Part shown: piece after piece, positions 12,339-23,960 of the stretch | How positions within the stretch are numbered: the first letter of the stretch is position 1 | Layout: the number at the start of each line of letters is the position of its first letter | NCBI GenBank assembly: GCA_964016985.1 | Contig: OZ024829.1 | Coordinates: 68,383,767 to 68,447,766 of the forward strand | Source: Anodontia alba | Lineage: Eukaryota > Mollusca > Bivalvia > Lucinida > Lucinidae | DNA: 64,000 nucleotides | Reading direction: 5' to 3' | The notes under the pieces: model-generated | The model's input: the letters and a program-made list of their open reading frames with translations, nothing else | Told to the model about the DNA's origin: nothing | Database searches by the model: none | Made by a program: the position numbers and the translations under genes

Positions 12339-12904
12339 AATAATTTTCTGTCTGTTCTATTTTTAGTAACATAATAGATATATGAAAATCGTAAAATTCA
12401 ACACTTTAAAGTTTCTGTTATAGCTTCAGTTAGACATATATAATTCATTTCTGTATTTGAAAGACCTGTGCAACAAAGATTGTTTATCGAAGATTAAAGA
12501 AAAAACAAAAAAAGTTTAAAAAACCGGAGGGGTTTCATACCCTTTGAAACGATAAAGCTGAGTTTAAAAAAATACAAGTCCGATCTTAATTTCCCTTTTC
12601 TTGAATAATGTTCATTTTATATCTCATAGTATAAACCCAAAATAAACAAAGTTAAAAACATATTGGTCTTGCTATCCAGGATGGAAATTTTGGTCTCGGT
12701 CTCGGATCTCGGTCAGGGAGGTTCCGGTCTGTAGGTTTCATACCCGCCTACGTCTATTCCCATTTCGTCTCCTGCATTTATTCACATTTCGTCTACTCCA
12801 TTTCTGAGGACAATTTACATTTCGTCTACTTTTTAGTTTTGTATATAATGACCGAGATCTCGATCAAAACTGTTCAGATGTACTTTATATATTAATATAG
12901 ATAC
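12339..12904. other. Gene-free stretch after the foldback element
   Basis: AT-rich sequence containing two isolated TTTCATACC patches (near 12530 and 12735) that resemble the end of the foldback element and may be remnants of relatives. Nothing else recognised. Confidence 0.4.
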
Positions 12905-14580
12905 ATTGTCAAATAGAAGGGAAAGCAATGGTCAGGAATCGATACAATTATCCCACACCTCCCATCAGAGACATCAAAGGGAAAGAAACACAAACACGAA
13001 ATAACTAGACCCTAATGGAAACATCACTAGCAGAAAGCCAAACGGACAGTTACTTTCCCACAAAGTGGCCAAATGGCTATCCAAAACAAAAAGATGTAAG
13101 CGACACACACATTCAAAGACGACCTATAACAAAAATAAACCATGACATAAGAACCGCCACGGAACGGTCAATGAAAAGTATTTCACTGGGGGGCTTAAAT
13201 CGATTTTACGTGGCCACAATCCCCGCCCTTACTTCTGCCGCGGTTTAGACACATAATTTGTTCAGTCCGCATGAAGGCTTCCTAACTCATCAGTGCTACA
13301 TCTCCGAGAACACAAAAAATCAAATAATTACAGAGATGAAACAACGATGAGGACGCGACAGCACGAAACAACTGAAATGCTGGAGCAAAAGAAAACCAAC
13401 AGTTAGACTCCGGTGGTCCCGACCAAAGATAGAGCATCAAGTACCAACCAACATTACCCAAAATTAAATTTCAAGTAAGCCTTTACGCTGGAACCATCAT
13501 AGAATCTGAGGCCTAACCCGCCGGGGTGCAATTAAAGAGGGAAGCAAAGTTATTAACCGTGATTGGGTTAACAAGCATGCACACAGTCTGTCGTATAACA
13601 TTTATGTTGTACCCAATTTTTTTATATCGAAGAATGATTTTACGATATTGGGTACTGAAGTCATTGCAAGCATATATTTTTCTGAATTTATACACTAAGT
13701 CACCATAAAATTCGGGTTCCGATAGGCTTTGTTGCAGAAGAGATTTTAGTCCAACATTGAATTTTGAAACTAAATCGGAATGACGTCTATAAAACTTAGA
13801 AAAGGCTTTACGTAGTTTATGATACCGATAACCCTAAGAAGTTTAGCAGTTAGCAATTTATTACGAGCGTTGAAGTCAGTTACATGACTAGACACTCTGG
13901 CAAATCGAATTAATTGTGAAATATAAACACCGTAGATGCCGCACGAGGAACATCACCATCCAAAAAAGGAAACTTTACAATCTCAAAATCAAAGTCATCG
14001 CGTTTATCACAAATTTTGCAGGAAACAAACCCATCTACAATAGATAAATGTAAATTCAAAAACGCGGCTTCGGTATCAGAAGAATTAGCTTTATTTAACT
14101 GAAGTTGGGGGGGGGGGGGGGGGGGGGGGGTAGTAAATTTGACTGATTAAACCGTCGAAGTAGGTATTGTCAATATTCAATAAATCATCCAAATATCTTG
14201 AAGTCGAGCTAAAAGCTTCAATGATTTCAGATTGGTTTTTAACGGAAAGGGACATGAAGTCTCTTTCATAACAAAACAAGAACAAATCAGCCACAAGGGG
14301 TGCGCAATTCGTACCCATCGGAATATCCACAATTTGTCTAAATAACTTAGTACCAAATCTTATATAAATATTGTCAAGTAGAAAGGTGAGAGCTTCACAC
14401 ACTTTCTGACATGTCCATAAGTGTAATTTTTATGCACTTCAGAAATGAAAAAAACAATTCTTACATTACATGCAAGGTAGAGGGAATCTTCTCTATGAAA
14501 TGTCCATTCAATTAAATCATTTAGTTTTTCTTTTATAAGATTATGAGGGAGTGTAGTGTCATAGGTCGGGTTTTGCACAA
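12905..14580 (-). mobile_element. Penelope-like retroelement copy, degraded, minus strand
   Basis: Minus-strand pieces read as one reverse transcriptase. At 14360-14578 is a segment before the active site. At 14091-14402 lies the core with PMGTNCAPLVADLFLF and YLDDL, the latter aligned with the catalytic Asp pair of the family. At 13513-13695 is the C-terminal end (KKIGYNINVIRQTVCMLVNP). Frames are broken, and a poly-G run at 14107-14130 lies within the coding part. Below 13510 a 600-bp non-coding tail runs to about 12905; it is shared with 17877-18533. The Penelope class is inferred from the relative at 61066-63660, which keeps the LPKLHK motif. Confidence 0.7.
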
Positions 14581-14874
14581 TAAAATAAAATTCAAGAAAT
14601 GTGTTAATGTCTTCGTTTTATTTTATTAGTACCGATGTTTCCCCAGATTCAACTCTTTCCCTTTACAGATCTCATCTCCCGCCCTCACAAATAGTCATAA
14701 TACTAATACAGCATGTACCGTTATGTACTAACCGGATCACCTTTTATGCATGTTTTAATACATGGATCAGTGCATTCGCCATGTAGACACCAGTAAAGTT
14801 GGTACTTTACTATGGTTGCTGTGTTATAGTAAATGTATTCTATATATATTTACAGGTATGTCTGTTTTAAGTGT

Positions 14875-15028
14875 TTGTTAAATAGATAGAAATAATATTT
14901 GGTAAGGAGTTAGTGAGTTTTGTAGTTTAAATGCTCAAATTGACCATCTTGCAGTTTCAGTTCAAAATACATTTAAACTACAAAACTCACTAACTCCTTA
15001 CCAAATATTATTTCTATCTATTTAACAA
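14875..15028. repeat. Perfect hairpin with 57-59 bp arms
   Basis: Bases 14877-14933 (starting GTTAAATAGATAGAAATAAT) are the exact reverse complement of 14970-15026, with a 36-bp spacer. Arms without a single mismatch are unusual beside the decayed repeats around them. The right arm abuts the retroelement tail that starts near 15029. Non-coding. Confidence 0.9.
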
Positions 15029-15358
15029 GTTGGGAGCCTTTATGCGAACCGAATTTTATGTATTTCTGTATTAAGAGTAGTATCGGGACCCAGAGTGAAG
15101 TTGGCTAGCTGTAAAAGTGCTTTAACCCCCCGCCCCCTCGGTGGTTTACTCTACCGAGCGTTCTTTGTTCTTGTGTTTTTCAGTCCTTTTAGCATTGCGG
15201 TTACCTCGAGTGGGGAAGAGAGAGCTAATCTTAGTGCTTTTCGTACGTTTGTTCGATTTGTGCTTGTTTGGATTTGTCGGTTTCCTCTTCCTCTTGGTGT
15301 CTGGGAAGGGCTGCGGTTTGTGATTGTGGCACTCCCTGGACTTTTCTCTTACCTTTTT
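15029..15358 (+). mobile_element. Isolated 3-prime tail of a Penelope-like element
   Basis: From TTGGGAGCCTTTATGCGAAC to the TTTTCTCTTACC run this matches the tail of the copy at 63228-63660 base for base over long stretches, but lacks the roughly 90 bp present there between the two CCGAGCG/TTCTTGTG blocks. No reverse transcriptase precedes it, so it is a 5-prime-truncated copy. A short reversed piece of the same end lies at 17664-17703. Open frames across it are not considered genes. Confidence 0.7.
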
Positions 15359-15588
15359 TTACCTGCTCTGTCAGATCTCACTGCAAAGCTTTACAAACAA
15401 ATTTCTACTAACATAAAGGACTTTGAAGAGATCCAAAATGATTTATATGAACTATGTAGATGGACAATTAAATGAAATATTCCAAATAGAGATATCGAGT
15501 TATTGAGATTTTAAGTTTTTGCTCATTTGCATTAATATTCATGACAAACCAATGGCGTCATTGGTTCTTATGAGCAATTTTAAAAATC

Positions 15589-15831
15589 ATACTTTTAAAA
15601 AGTTCACTCTTTAATAAATATTTCGGCCGATGGCCTTTTTCAGTAAAATAGGACACTTTGAAAGGAATTTACATGATTACTGCCATTAACAATCAATAGG
15701 AAGTCATTTCCTATTGATTAAGTTAATGGCCGCAATTATGTAAATTCCTTTCAAAGTGTTCTATTTTACTGAAGAAGGCCATCGGCCGAAATATGTATTA
15801 AAGAGTGATTTTTTTAAAAGTGTGTTATTCC
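15589..15831. repeat. Palindromic element with GGCCGAAA ends
   Basis: Two arms of about 115 bp are inverted around a centre near 15706 (CAATAGGAAGTCATTTCCTATTG). Each arm runs through CTTTGAAAGGAATTTACAT, then an ATTTTACTGAA(A/G)AAGGCC block and TCGGCCGAAATAT, ending in an ACTCTTTAAT patch and a run of T. It has no coding capacity. The CTGAAGA...GGCC...GGCC-GAAA layout resembles a hammerhead ribozyme core with one extra base; this is discussed as a finding. Confidence 0.75.
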
Positions 15832-16469
15832 CCCTTCCCTTCGGAAGAAATCGAATACAGAGGAATTTTAAAAAATATTTTAAAAAGTTTAATTTGAAAA
15901 TATTCAAGGAATGTTTGCAGAAAGGAACACATTTTTATAATCATTTTGACTTTTAAATGAAATGTAACGTTAAAAAATTAAATTTTAGTAAAATTTTAAA
16001 ATTAATTTAAATTCCAATTTCTGAAGTTATTTTATTGAAATGTTATATGATAATCTTTTAGAATGTAATTTTCAACAATTTATTTACCCTTGGTAAGTTT
16101 TTTTTTCAACCTATGGTCTGTGTCTTGCACTTTTAATATTTCAAAAAAAATGTTTTCAAATTTAAAATTCATCAGTTTTCATCATTTCTAAAACAAAAGC
16201 ATAAAGTCTAAATATTCAATAGCAATAGAATATTTAGTACTTTTATCAAAAGAAGCAAGCAATCTGGAATAACATTATGGGGATTTAAATCAAAATTAAA
16301 TTTTAAAGGACCAGGACCTTGAGCACTGGTTTTATGTGACTCAGTTGCCTGGTAGCGTTAAAAATCTGATTGACTGATACGACTTTGAATAAATGTAACT
16401 TTTGAATCAATATGAATTTTTAAATGTGGTTTCATCATAACAATATATTTAATTTAATCCGTCAACAGT

Positions 16470-17402
16470 ATAAAGTCTTTCGATTTCTCTTCTCTTTACA
16501 CAACTATTCCTCATGATAAACTTAAATCTAAATTAAAGGAAATTATCAACCAGTCTTTCTTCCATAAGAATGGTAACCGTCGTTTTCAGTATGTTGTCAG
16601 TGGCTACAACGACACATACTTCGTTCGGGATCACTCTGATGCACCCCAAAAATACTCAGATGCAGATATCATAAAGATGCTGGAATATCTAATCGCCAAT
16701 ATTTTGTGGAGTTCGGCGGACGGATATTTCAGCAAACAATCGGCATACCGATGAGTACTAACTGTGCACCGTTGTTTGCCGACTTGTTTTTATACTCGTA
16801 TGAGGCGGTTTGTACAAAGTCTCCTCAAAGCAGGCAAGAAACACCTTGCACAACATTTCAATTTCAGATATATAGATGATGTAATGTCTCTGAAAAACAC
16901 AAAATTTGCAGAGTATTTGGAATTCATCTATCCACGTGAACTTGAAATAAAGGAAACAACGGAGACTGCAGCCTCCTCCTCATACTTGGATTGTTATCTT
17001 TACATTGACAAAGGAAAGCTTACAAATAGGCTTTACGAGAAACGGGATGACTTCAATTTTCCCATAGTTAACTTTCCATTCCTGAGCAGAAATATCCCTT
17101 CTGCACCCGCATACGGCGTTTACGTTTCACAGTTAATCCGTTATGCCAGAGTCTGTTCAAATTATCAGGACTTCATGGAGCGTGGGAAAGTGCTCACTAC
17201 AAAGTTCTTGAGCCAATGGTGTCAAAAAAAACGCACACACACAAAAAAACAACAAAAAAAAAAAAAAAAAAAAAAAACAAAACAAAAAAACTGGTAGCAA
17301 CACTTAAGAAGTTCTATGAGAGACATCATGATCTGGTCAATCCCTACAATGTGTCAGTTTCCAAAATTGTTTCTGATGTTTTTGCCAACGGCCATAAGTA
17401 GA
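16470..17402 (+). pseudogene. Penelope-like reverse transcriptase fragment, second lineage
   Basis: The plus strand reads as a reverse transcriptase in several frames. A broken part at 16470-16760 resembles the first finger and palm motifs (SLYT-type context). The longest piece, about 16854-17230, holds FRYIDDVMSL with the catalytic DD, then SSYLDCYLYID, a KRDDFNFPIVNFPF block and YGVYVSQLIRYAR. An A-rich insertion at 17221-17290 breaks the frame, and the C-terminal part resumes to TAG near 17402. The sequence differs clearly from the 13.5-14.5 kb and 61-63 kb copies, so it is another lineage of the same class. Confidence 0.7.
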
Positions 17403-17639
17403 CTTCCAAAATCCCGGACATACGCTTCTACCTACATTTCCTTCGTTCAGGCCTATGGGCATGGTGGGCGAAGCTTGCTTACCAAGTAATGCTTACTATC
17501 CGCGGACGCCTGATTACACCCTTTGGGGTCCATCTGTTGGTCTGAACATTCTGATTCGCCATTCGTTTACGGATTTATGAGTTTGGATTATGGCTTGGGT
17601 ACCATGACCACATCTACCTTTTAAATAATCTGAGATTAG

Positions 17640-17876
17640 GGGGTGCGTCATCTTAAAACAAAAAGGTAAGAGAAAAGTCCAGGGAGTGCCACAATCACAA
17701 ACCGCTAATATAGCTAATATAGCTAATGAACAAAAATGGTCCCAGAACTAGACCCTGGGACACACCAGAAGTAACATTAATCCATTTAGAAGAGACTCAA
17801 TTCATAGAAACTCTTTGTAAGAAAGTCTGTTATCCACCTGTGTACATTACAAGATATTCCCGTTTTCTTTAAAATA
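17640..17876 (-). pseudogene. Small retroelement fragments
   Basis: Bases 17664-17703 are the reversed end of the Penelope-like tail seen at 15318-15358. Bases 17725-17800 on the minus strand read as a reverse transcriptase segment with VTSGVSQGLVLGPFLF, the Q-G-x-x-L-G-P motif of LINE polymerases. No intact frame. Confidence 0.5.
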
Positions 17877-18533
17877 GAAGAGAAGACAATGATCAGGAAC
17901 CGATACAATTATCCCACACCTCCCATCAGAGACATCAAAGGGAAAGAAACACAAACACGAAATAACTAGACCCTAATGGAAACAACACTAGCGGAAAGCC
18001 AAACGGACAGTTACTTTCCCACAAAGTGGCCAAATGGCTATCCAAAACAAAAATATGTAAGCGACACACACATTCTAAGACGAACTATAACAAAAATAAA
18101 CCATGACATAAGAACCGCTGGGGGGCTTAAATCGATTTTACGTGGCCACAATCCTTGCTCTAACTTCTGCCGCGGTTTAGACACATAATTTGTTCAGTCC
18201 GCATGAAGGCTTCCTAACTCATCAGTGCTACATCAGCGAGAACACAAAACATCAACTAATTACAGAGATGCAACAACGACAAGGACAACAGCACGAAACA
18301 ACTGAAATGCTGGAGCAAAAGGAAACCAACAGACTCCGGTGGGCCCGACCAAAGATAGAGCATCAAGTACCAACCAACATTACCCAAAATTAAATTTAGG
18401 CTGGAACCATCATAGAATTTGAGGCCTAACCCGCCGGCGTGCAATTAAAGAGGGAAGCAAAGTTATTAACCGTGATTGGGTTAACAACCATGCATGCAGT
18501 CTGTCGTACAACATTTATGTTGTACCCAATCTT
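17877..18533 (-). mobile_element. 5-prime-truncated Penelope-like copy, minus strand
   Basis: This stretch closely matches 12905-13605: the same 3-prime border (GATCAGGAACCGATACAATT-like), the same non-coding tail with small deletions, and the last 30 or so codons of reverse transcriptase at 18440-18530, after which similarity stops. Loss of the 5-prime side is typical of target-primed insertion. The open frames at 17976-18188 and 18190-18393 are the tail and not separate genes. Confidence 0.75.
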
Positions 18534-18539
18534 TTAATT

Positions 18540-18911
18540 TCAGCAAAAGACGTTGATGTGGAAATTAATGTTTTTTTTTGGTCTTTTTTTTGTAGATCAA
18601 CGTAAATGGCATCAACAGGTTGACCACCATCAATGGATCGAGCCCAGTCATCAAAAACCTCCAAGAGCTGCAATATATAACTTCGGCCATCTCTAAAGCT
18701 ATCTTGAATGTTTGAAAATGCATTATTTATCTTGCACTGATGCAGTGATTCATTATTGAGTTTCTTATTATCTTCTTAAGCAGTTGACATAATATGTCTG
18801 CAACACTTATATACCATTAGTTTTTATCATCGCTCTTGAAAATACATGTGATTTTTGTAGTTTTCCACATTGACGGTAGTACACCCTCGGAGAGAGATTT
18901 ATCAAAGAGTA
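18540..18911 (-). pseudogene. CR1-like LINE reverse transcriptase, 3-prime part
   Basis: On the minus strand the sequence reads SLSEGVLPSMWKTTKI and, further on, LEVFDDWARSIDGGQPVDAI and YVDL. These are the characteristic N-terminal and palm segments of CR1/Jockey-type LINE polymerases. Several frameshifts and stops are present. It is continuous with 20193-21780 once the mariner element is taken out. Confidence 0.7.
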
Positions 18912-18913
18912 TA

Positions 18914-20190
18914 CGAGGGTGAGTCAATAAGTAACCAGCCTACCCCATTTCCGATGGACAGAGACGGTCACGATTTTCATGCTTTGTTACAATATATGTT
19001 TTATACATGGGTACAAAATTGCACGCGTATCGAGTAATTCTTTAATAAGATATTGAATGTCAAACATGGATAGTATGCAAAGGCATGCTTTTCATCTAAA
19101 GTTGAGTACCGTGCTGTAATTCGGTACTTGTATTTAAAAGGTAAAACAGGCAAGGAAATACACGGCGAGTTAGCCGATGTGTATGGGTCTTCTGCACCAT
19201 CATATGCTCAGGTTAAATTCTGGGTAGGGGAATTTAAACGCGGTAGAACGTCTTTAGAAGATGAAGCCAGGTCTGGACGCCCACTGGATGCCACCGACAA
19301 AGAAATGTGTAAGAAAGTTCGGGATCTGGTATACTATGATAGGCAAATTCAGGTGGAAGAAATAGCGCAGGCATTAGGCATTTCACATGGTAGCGTTTCA
19401 ACAATCTTACATGATCGTTTAGGTATGCGCAAGCTAACAGCCCGTTGGGTCCCCAAATCCCTTAGCGATGAGCAAATGGCAACCAGAGCATCAGTATGCA
19501 GCGCCTTGTTGAAGCATTTTAGGTCAAAAGATGATTTTCTTTTGCGTCTGGTGACTGTAGATGAGACTTGGGTTCATTATTATGAGCCAGAGAATAAAGC
19601 TCAGAGTCGTCAGTGGGTAGGGCCTCGGTCCCCGAGGCCAAAGAAGTTCAAGATGCAACCATCTGCTGGCAAGGTGATGGCCACAGTATTTTAGGACACA
19701 AAAGGCGTTATTATGTTGGACTTTTTACCCAAGAGAAGTACAATAACTGGAGTGTACTATGCAAACTTGTTAGACCAGCTGAGAACCGCCATCCGTGAAA
19801 ACGCCGAGGTAAACTCTCTAAAGGTGTTTTGCTGCAACAGGACAACGTGAGAGTCCACACTTGCAAAGTTGCAATGGATGCTGTAGAGCGAAACGGGTAT
19901 GAATTAATACCACATCCTGCCTAATCGCCTGACCTAGCTCCTAGCGACTTCTTCCTATTCCCAAACTTGAAAAAGGATATCCGTGGACTTCATTTCCGGT
20001 CTGATGAAGAAGTCGTGACGGCAGTTGAGGAGTGGGTCAATGGAAAGGACCCTGACTTTTTCAGTTCTGGGCTGATGGCACTTGAACACCGTTGGTCTGT
20101 GCATCACACTAGAGGGCAATTACATCGATAAAGAAGAGGTGGATCTCAACCGGAAATAAGTTAGGCTGGTTACTTATTGACTCACCCTCG
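18914..20190 (+). mobile_element. Decayed mariner transposon with 29-bp inverted ends
   Basis: Inverted termini starting CGAGGGTGAGTCAATAAGTA (18914-18942, and the reverse complement 20162-20190) match perfectly for 29 bp. TA stands at both sides (18912-18913 and 20191-20192), the mariner target duplication. Length is 1277 bp, the usual size for the superfamily. It interrupts a CR1-like LINE, so it is the younger insertion. Confidence 0.95.
19050..20131 (+). pseudogene. Mariner transposase, inactivated
   Basis: The longest open part (19128-19694) holds two helix-turn-helix DNA-binding regions (KGKTGKEIHGELADVYG and IAQALGISHGSVSTILHDRL), then VDETWVHYYEPE with the first catalytic Asp. Past a premature TAG at 19692-19694 the coding sense continues in shifted frames to QDNVRVHTC and a PSDFFLFP block with the third catalytic Asp, as in DD34D mariners, ending near 20131. 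The N-terminal start near 19065 is out of frame with the rest. With several frameshifts and stops it cannot make a working transposase. Confidence 0.9.
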
Positions 20191-20192
20191 TA

Positions 20193-21780
20193 TAAACTAG
20201 CACAGCCAAGGATTCGGATAATTCTTTTAAAAACCTATGATGTGTTTCACCCGGACATGCTGGTTTAGATATACTCAGTGGTTTTAGAAGCTGTTTAATT
20301 TTGTCAGTTGTCATCAATATGTCACAAATATTATTATCGACCAAAGACTCAAAGTCTGGGAGGTTCCTGTAAACACAGATGAGAAATAATTGTTTAAAAG
20401 TTCTGCTTTACCTTTGTCCTCCGAAACATTTTTACCACAGCTGTTCTTAGATCACCAATTACAGAAAATGTCTTAGTTTTTGTCTTCACATATTTCCAAA
20501 ATGATTTGGGATTTTATATTACATCTTTAGTCATGCTTTTTTCATACTTCTTTTTAGCATGCCTTGTGCATTTCGGTATCTTTTTTTCTTATTTCCTGAT
20601 ACTTTAAATAGTCTTCTCTGCTCCTGAAGAAAGTATACTTTTTCCATGCCCTATACTTTTTCTCAACTAAGTGCTGACAATACATATCCATCCCCACAGG
20701 CTTACTCTTTTCTTAGGATGAGTTATGGGAGTTTGTTTTTCAATTAGCTCCCTAATGTTACCATAAAAGAAGTACTATCTTTCTTAGAAATACATGTCAT
20801 ACATTACTGACCAATTTATCTTGGATACATCCTCAGCCGCCTTAATATAATTTCCCCTGTAATAGTTGCTACTGTTTATATTCTTATAAAAAACGTCAAC
20901 TGAAATATCCAACTCCAATTCAATGCATAAATGGCCACTGTTGCCTAATCTGGTTGTTAATGTTCTTCACTAAAGCTGCAGAGTCTGATATAACTAAGTC
21001 TAATATAAATCCTGGATTATCATTCCTCCGTCTAGTCGGAGGTCACAAACTGATCTAAGTTGTTATCATGCATGCATTCTAAAAAAATGTAGGCATTATG
21101 ATTTTCACTAGTAGTTGTAGTCCAATTAGTCCAATCAATTTCCGGAAAGTTGAAGTCACCTATCATTAGCAACTTCTTGAAGATAATATTATTAACACTG
21201 TCGAACAACTGAAACAGAGATAGGTCATTTTCATCTGTAGAACTTGGGCTCTTATATATGCCGCCAACTAAGAGTTTATTTTTCTTATTAATTTCAATTC
21301 GTATCCGAATACTTTCGTGGAGTTCTGAATTTGACAGTCTTTTACAAATTGCTGATGAGAAATTGCCTAACATAAACGACTACTCCTCTGCTTGATTTCT
21401 GCACATTCCTGTAGAAACTGACATATCCAGAGATACTTAGTTCAGATAGATACTTTTTTGTAGAATCACTGACTTTGGGTATATTTCAGTGATAATTATA
21501 ATATCTGGTCTCATTTCTAATACTCTTGACCTAAGCTCATCTATTTTATTAACTGGATTATCAGGGTTAGTGTAGAAAACCGACATATCATATAACGATA
21601 CCATCAAAGGATCTACCTGTAGGGCTTTTACTACGACAAAGGTAAACCGTCAAGAAATCACAAGCATAAACAACAGAACTGAAATCAGTAATAGGTAATA
21701 GGGATGATCGGCATGGAACTCTTCAGGCAAATGAAACCCTAAAAAGTTATTAAATCCGCCATTTTGTCTCATTCGATGGA
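20193..21780 (-). pseudogene. CR1-like LINE, endonuclease and 5-prime polymerase part
   Basis: At 21032-21373 the minus strand reads an endonuclease/exonuclease/phosphatase domain fragment: VGGIYKSPSSTD and MIGDFNFPEIDW, with the GDFN motif of LINE AP-like endonucleases. Below it, to 20193, degraded polymerase N-terminal sequence joins the part at 18540-18911 across the mariner. Stops and frameshifts are frequent. The 5-prime border is uncertain. Confidence 0.7.
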
Positions 21781-23440
21781 GGTGATAACCTTGGTTTTCT
21801 TCGCCTACAATAACCAAATTTTAGCTGGAATATTTAAAAGAATATGTTTAGATTCATTAAATCCTAATAATGAGCATAAGAACAGTTTAATTCCTCTAAC
21901 CAAAAGTAATTGCTTTTTAAATATCTTGACAACTTTTCAAGTTTTGTCAATTGATAAATGATTAATCTACAAGGATAAAAACAGAGGAATTAAGGTACCT
22001 CCGTAGATGGGGAAAACAACGGCGGCTGTGACGTTAGCCCGTTCGTCCTTATAGAATGATTCGAACTCTGAATAGAAACATCATACAAGATACAAGAAAT
22101 TTTATGTTGCATCGATTTCAGCATAGCAGTGAATATCAGCTTACAGTTATTTTCCGACATAATAAGAGTATAATGTTAACATGTAAAAGCAGCTGTAACA
22201 AAACATTTTACATGTGAAATTATAAACAGTAAGACAATTGTTAGTGGAAGTGGCTAGCAGTCTGAAACCGGACCTAATCAAGCCACACTGGGTAGACTAG
22301 CCGTCCAGAAATAGATCGATACATGCATCTGCTGTATATCTGGTATAATGACACTTTTTGGGGGCGGTTTACCGCCACAATTTAACATATCGCATTTCAA
22401 CAATCCGTTTAGCTGATGCGACCTACCTAATAACTACCCAAAATTGAACCGAAAATAGTTCCCTGCTATGCTGATAACGCTAAATTCTGCATTTAAGCAC
22501 ATCAGCTTTATACACTCTGATGCTTATAAATAGCGAATAAATAAACACAACCAAAGAAAACGTCAAACTTTTGAACAAATAAGATTTTTATCATACTGAG
22601 TACAATATCGGCGGACGACTATGAATACTCCAGTACTCCAGTAAAACACGCTTAATCTACAGCGTTGGATAACAAGCAAAGATGATTTTAGGAATTTGTA
22701 ATAGAGAAAGGAGCTCGCCCAATGACACACAAAGTTGGGGTTGAGAGGGTCAAAACACACAAGGTGTAAGGCATTAACTCACCTAACAATTAAATATTCT
22801 GTATGTCGTCTTTTCTTTCCACATCTAGTGCCCTAGTAAAAAGCTAAGCGAAAGGCTCGAATTGACCAATTTGACCTATATTTCTTGGTCATGTTGGCGG
22901 GACGTTTCGTAGCAGATCATTTCATACCGCTACATCAGTTCGCTTAAGTTCTGGTTCAGGACATGTAAGCAATAGCAAAATAGTCCTTAAAATACTGACT
23001 TTCTACAATTATTATTAGATGAATAGAAATAAAGAATATAAATTACATCTCTTACCAACATACTGCTATCTGGTGATTGAGTTGTTTCCCTTGTATAGCA
23101 TTGGTAACATATAAGCTGTTGTTCCTCTTGTATAGCCTTGGTAACATATCAGCTAAGTTGTTTCCCTTGTATAGCCTTTGTAACGTGAAAGCAACATCAT
23201 CCACTGATATGATGAGTGTTATCATTGAATTTTTATCAATAAATTTGATGCCTTGCTTTCATGTCAGTGAAAAATTAACGATACAAACTCTTTAATACTT
23301 AGGTCCGGAAAAAATGGAAATCGCGTGAAAATTGGAGGAATCTTCATTTGTTTTGCTCCTCCATCCAGTCCATAAAACTGTGAGAGGCCACCAGAAATCG
23401 GCGCAAATCCTGAAAAAAAAAGACCCTAGCAGCGGCCCTA
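21781..23440. other. Gene-free AT-rich stretch
   Basis: No recognisable gene. At 23075-23185 a loose triplet of TTGTTTCCCTTGTATAGC-type units spaced about 40 bp apart is visible. A GC-richer patch at 21995-22060 could be a promoter or exon edge, but nothing supports a specific call. Confidence 0.4.
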
Positions 23441-23960
23441 CTAAACACAGAAAAAGGGCAGAGAAGGGACTATTCTCAAGCTGTCTTTTGGCACATTAAA
23501 GATGGCGACATACGCGAATAAAGTTTATGTATGCTTGTTTGTAAACAAAATATAGGAATGTTTGTAGCGACGGGTTTGACTATAAGAGATAATGATGTGA
23601 AAACTACGCCGTCCGTCATATTGGTATTTGTAACCGTTGGTGCGCATGTAAAAAATCGGCGAGGGAACTACCAGTTTCCCATAAGTGAAATGTATAGAGA
23701 TATCTCTGTTTCAGTGATAAATACAGATATCTCTAATTGAAATGCAGATATGTGTATCTGAAATGCAGATATCTGTATTTAATTTAGAAATTCAGATACC
23801 TGCATTTCAATACAGACATCTGCATTTCAGTTAGAGATACCTGTATTTTAAATGCAGATATCCTGAATTTCAGCTTAATTAGAGATATCATATGAATGAA
23901 AACAGTTTGCCTAAAGCTTAAGCTTAAGAATGATGCTGAAAATAATATAACCTACGATGG
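23440..23960. repeat. Repeat element ending in an array of AGATATCT palindromes
   Basis: From about 23693 to 23890 the sequence is dominated by short palindromes with the core GATATC or its variants, separated by GAAATGCA / TGCATTTC-type arms in alternating orientation. The 5-prime flank (23500-23690) is unique-looking. No transposase or border duplication could be defined. Confidence 0.6.

Noticed and set aside
12980..13250. 77-residue frame that also appears at 17976-18188
   Set aside because: Duplicated because both are tails of the same retroelement subfamily; the frame is antisense to the element and differs by frameshifts between copies.
15095..15475. 126-residue plus-strand frame with hydrophobic start
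   Set aside because: It lies in the shared 3-prime tail of the Penelope-like element. The other copy (63296-63622) reads a different protein, so the frame is not conserved.
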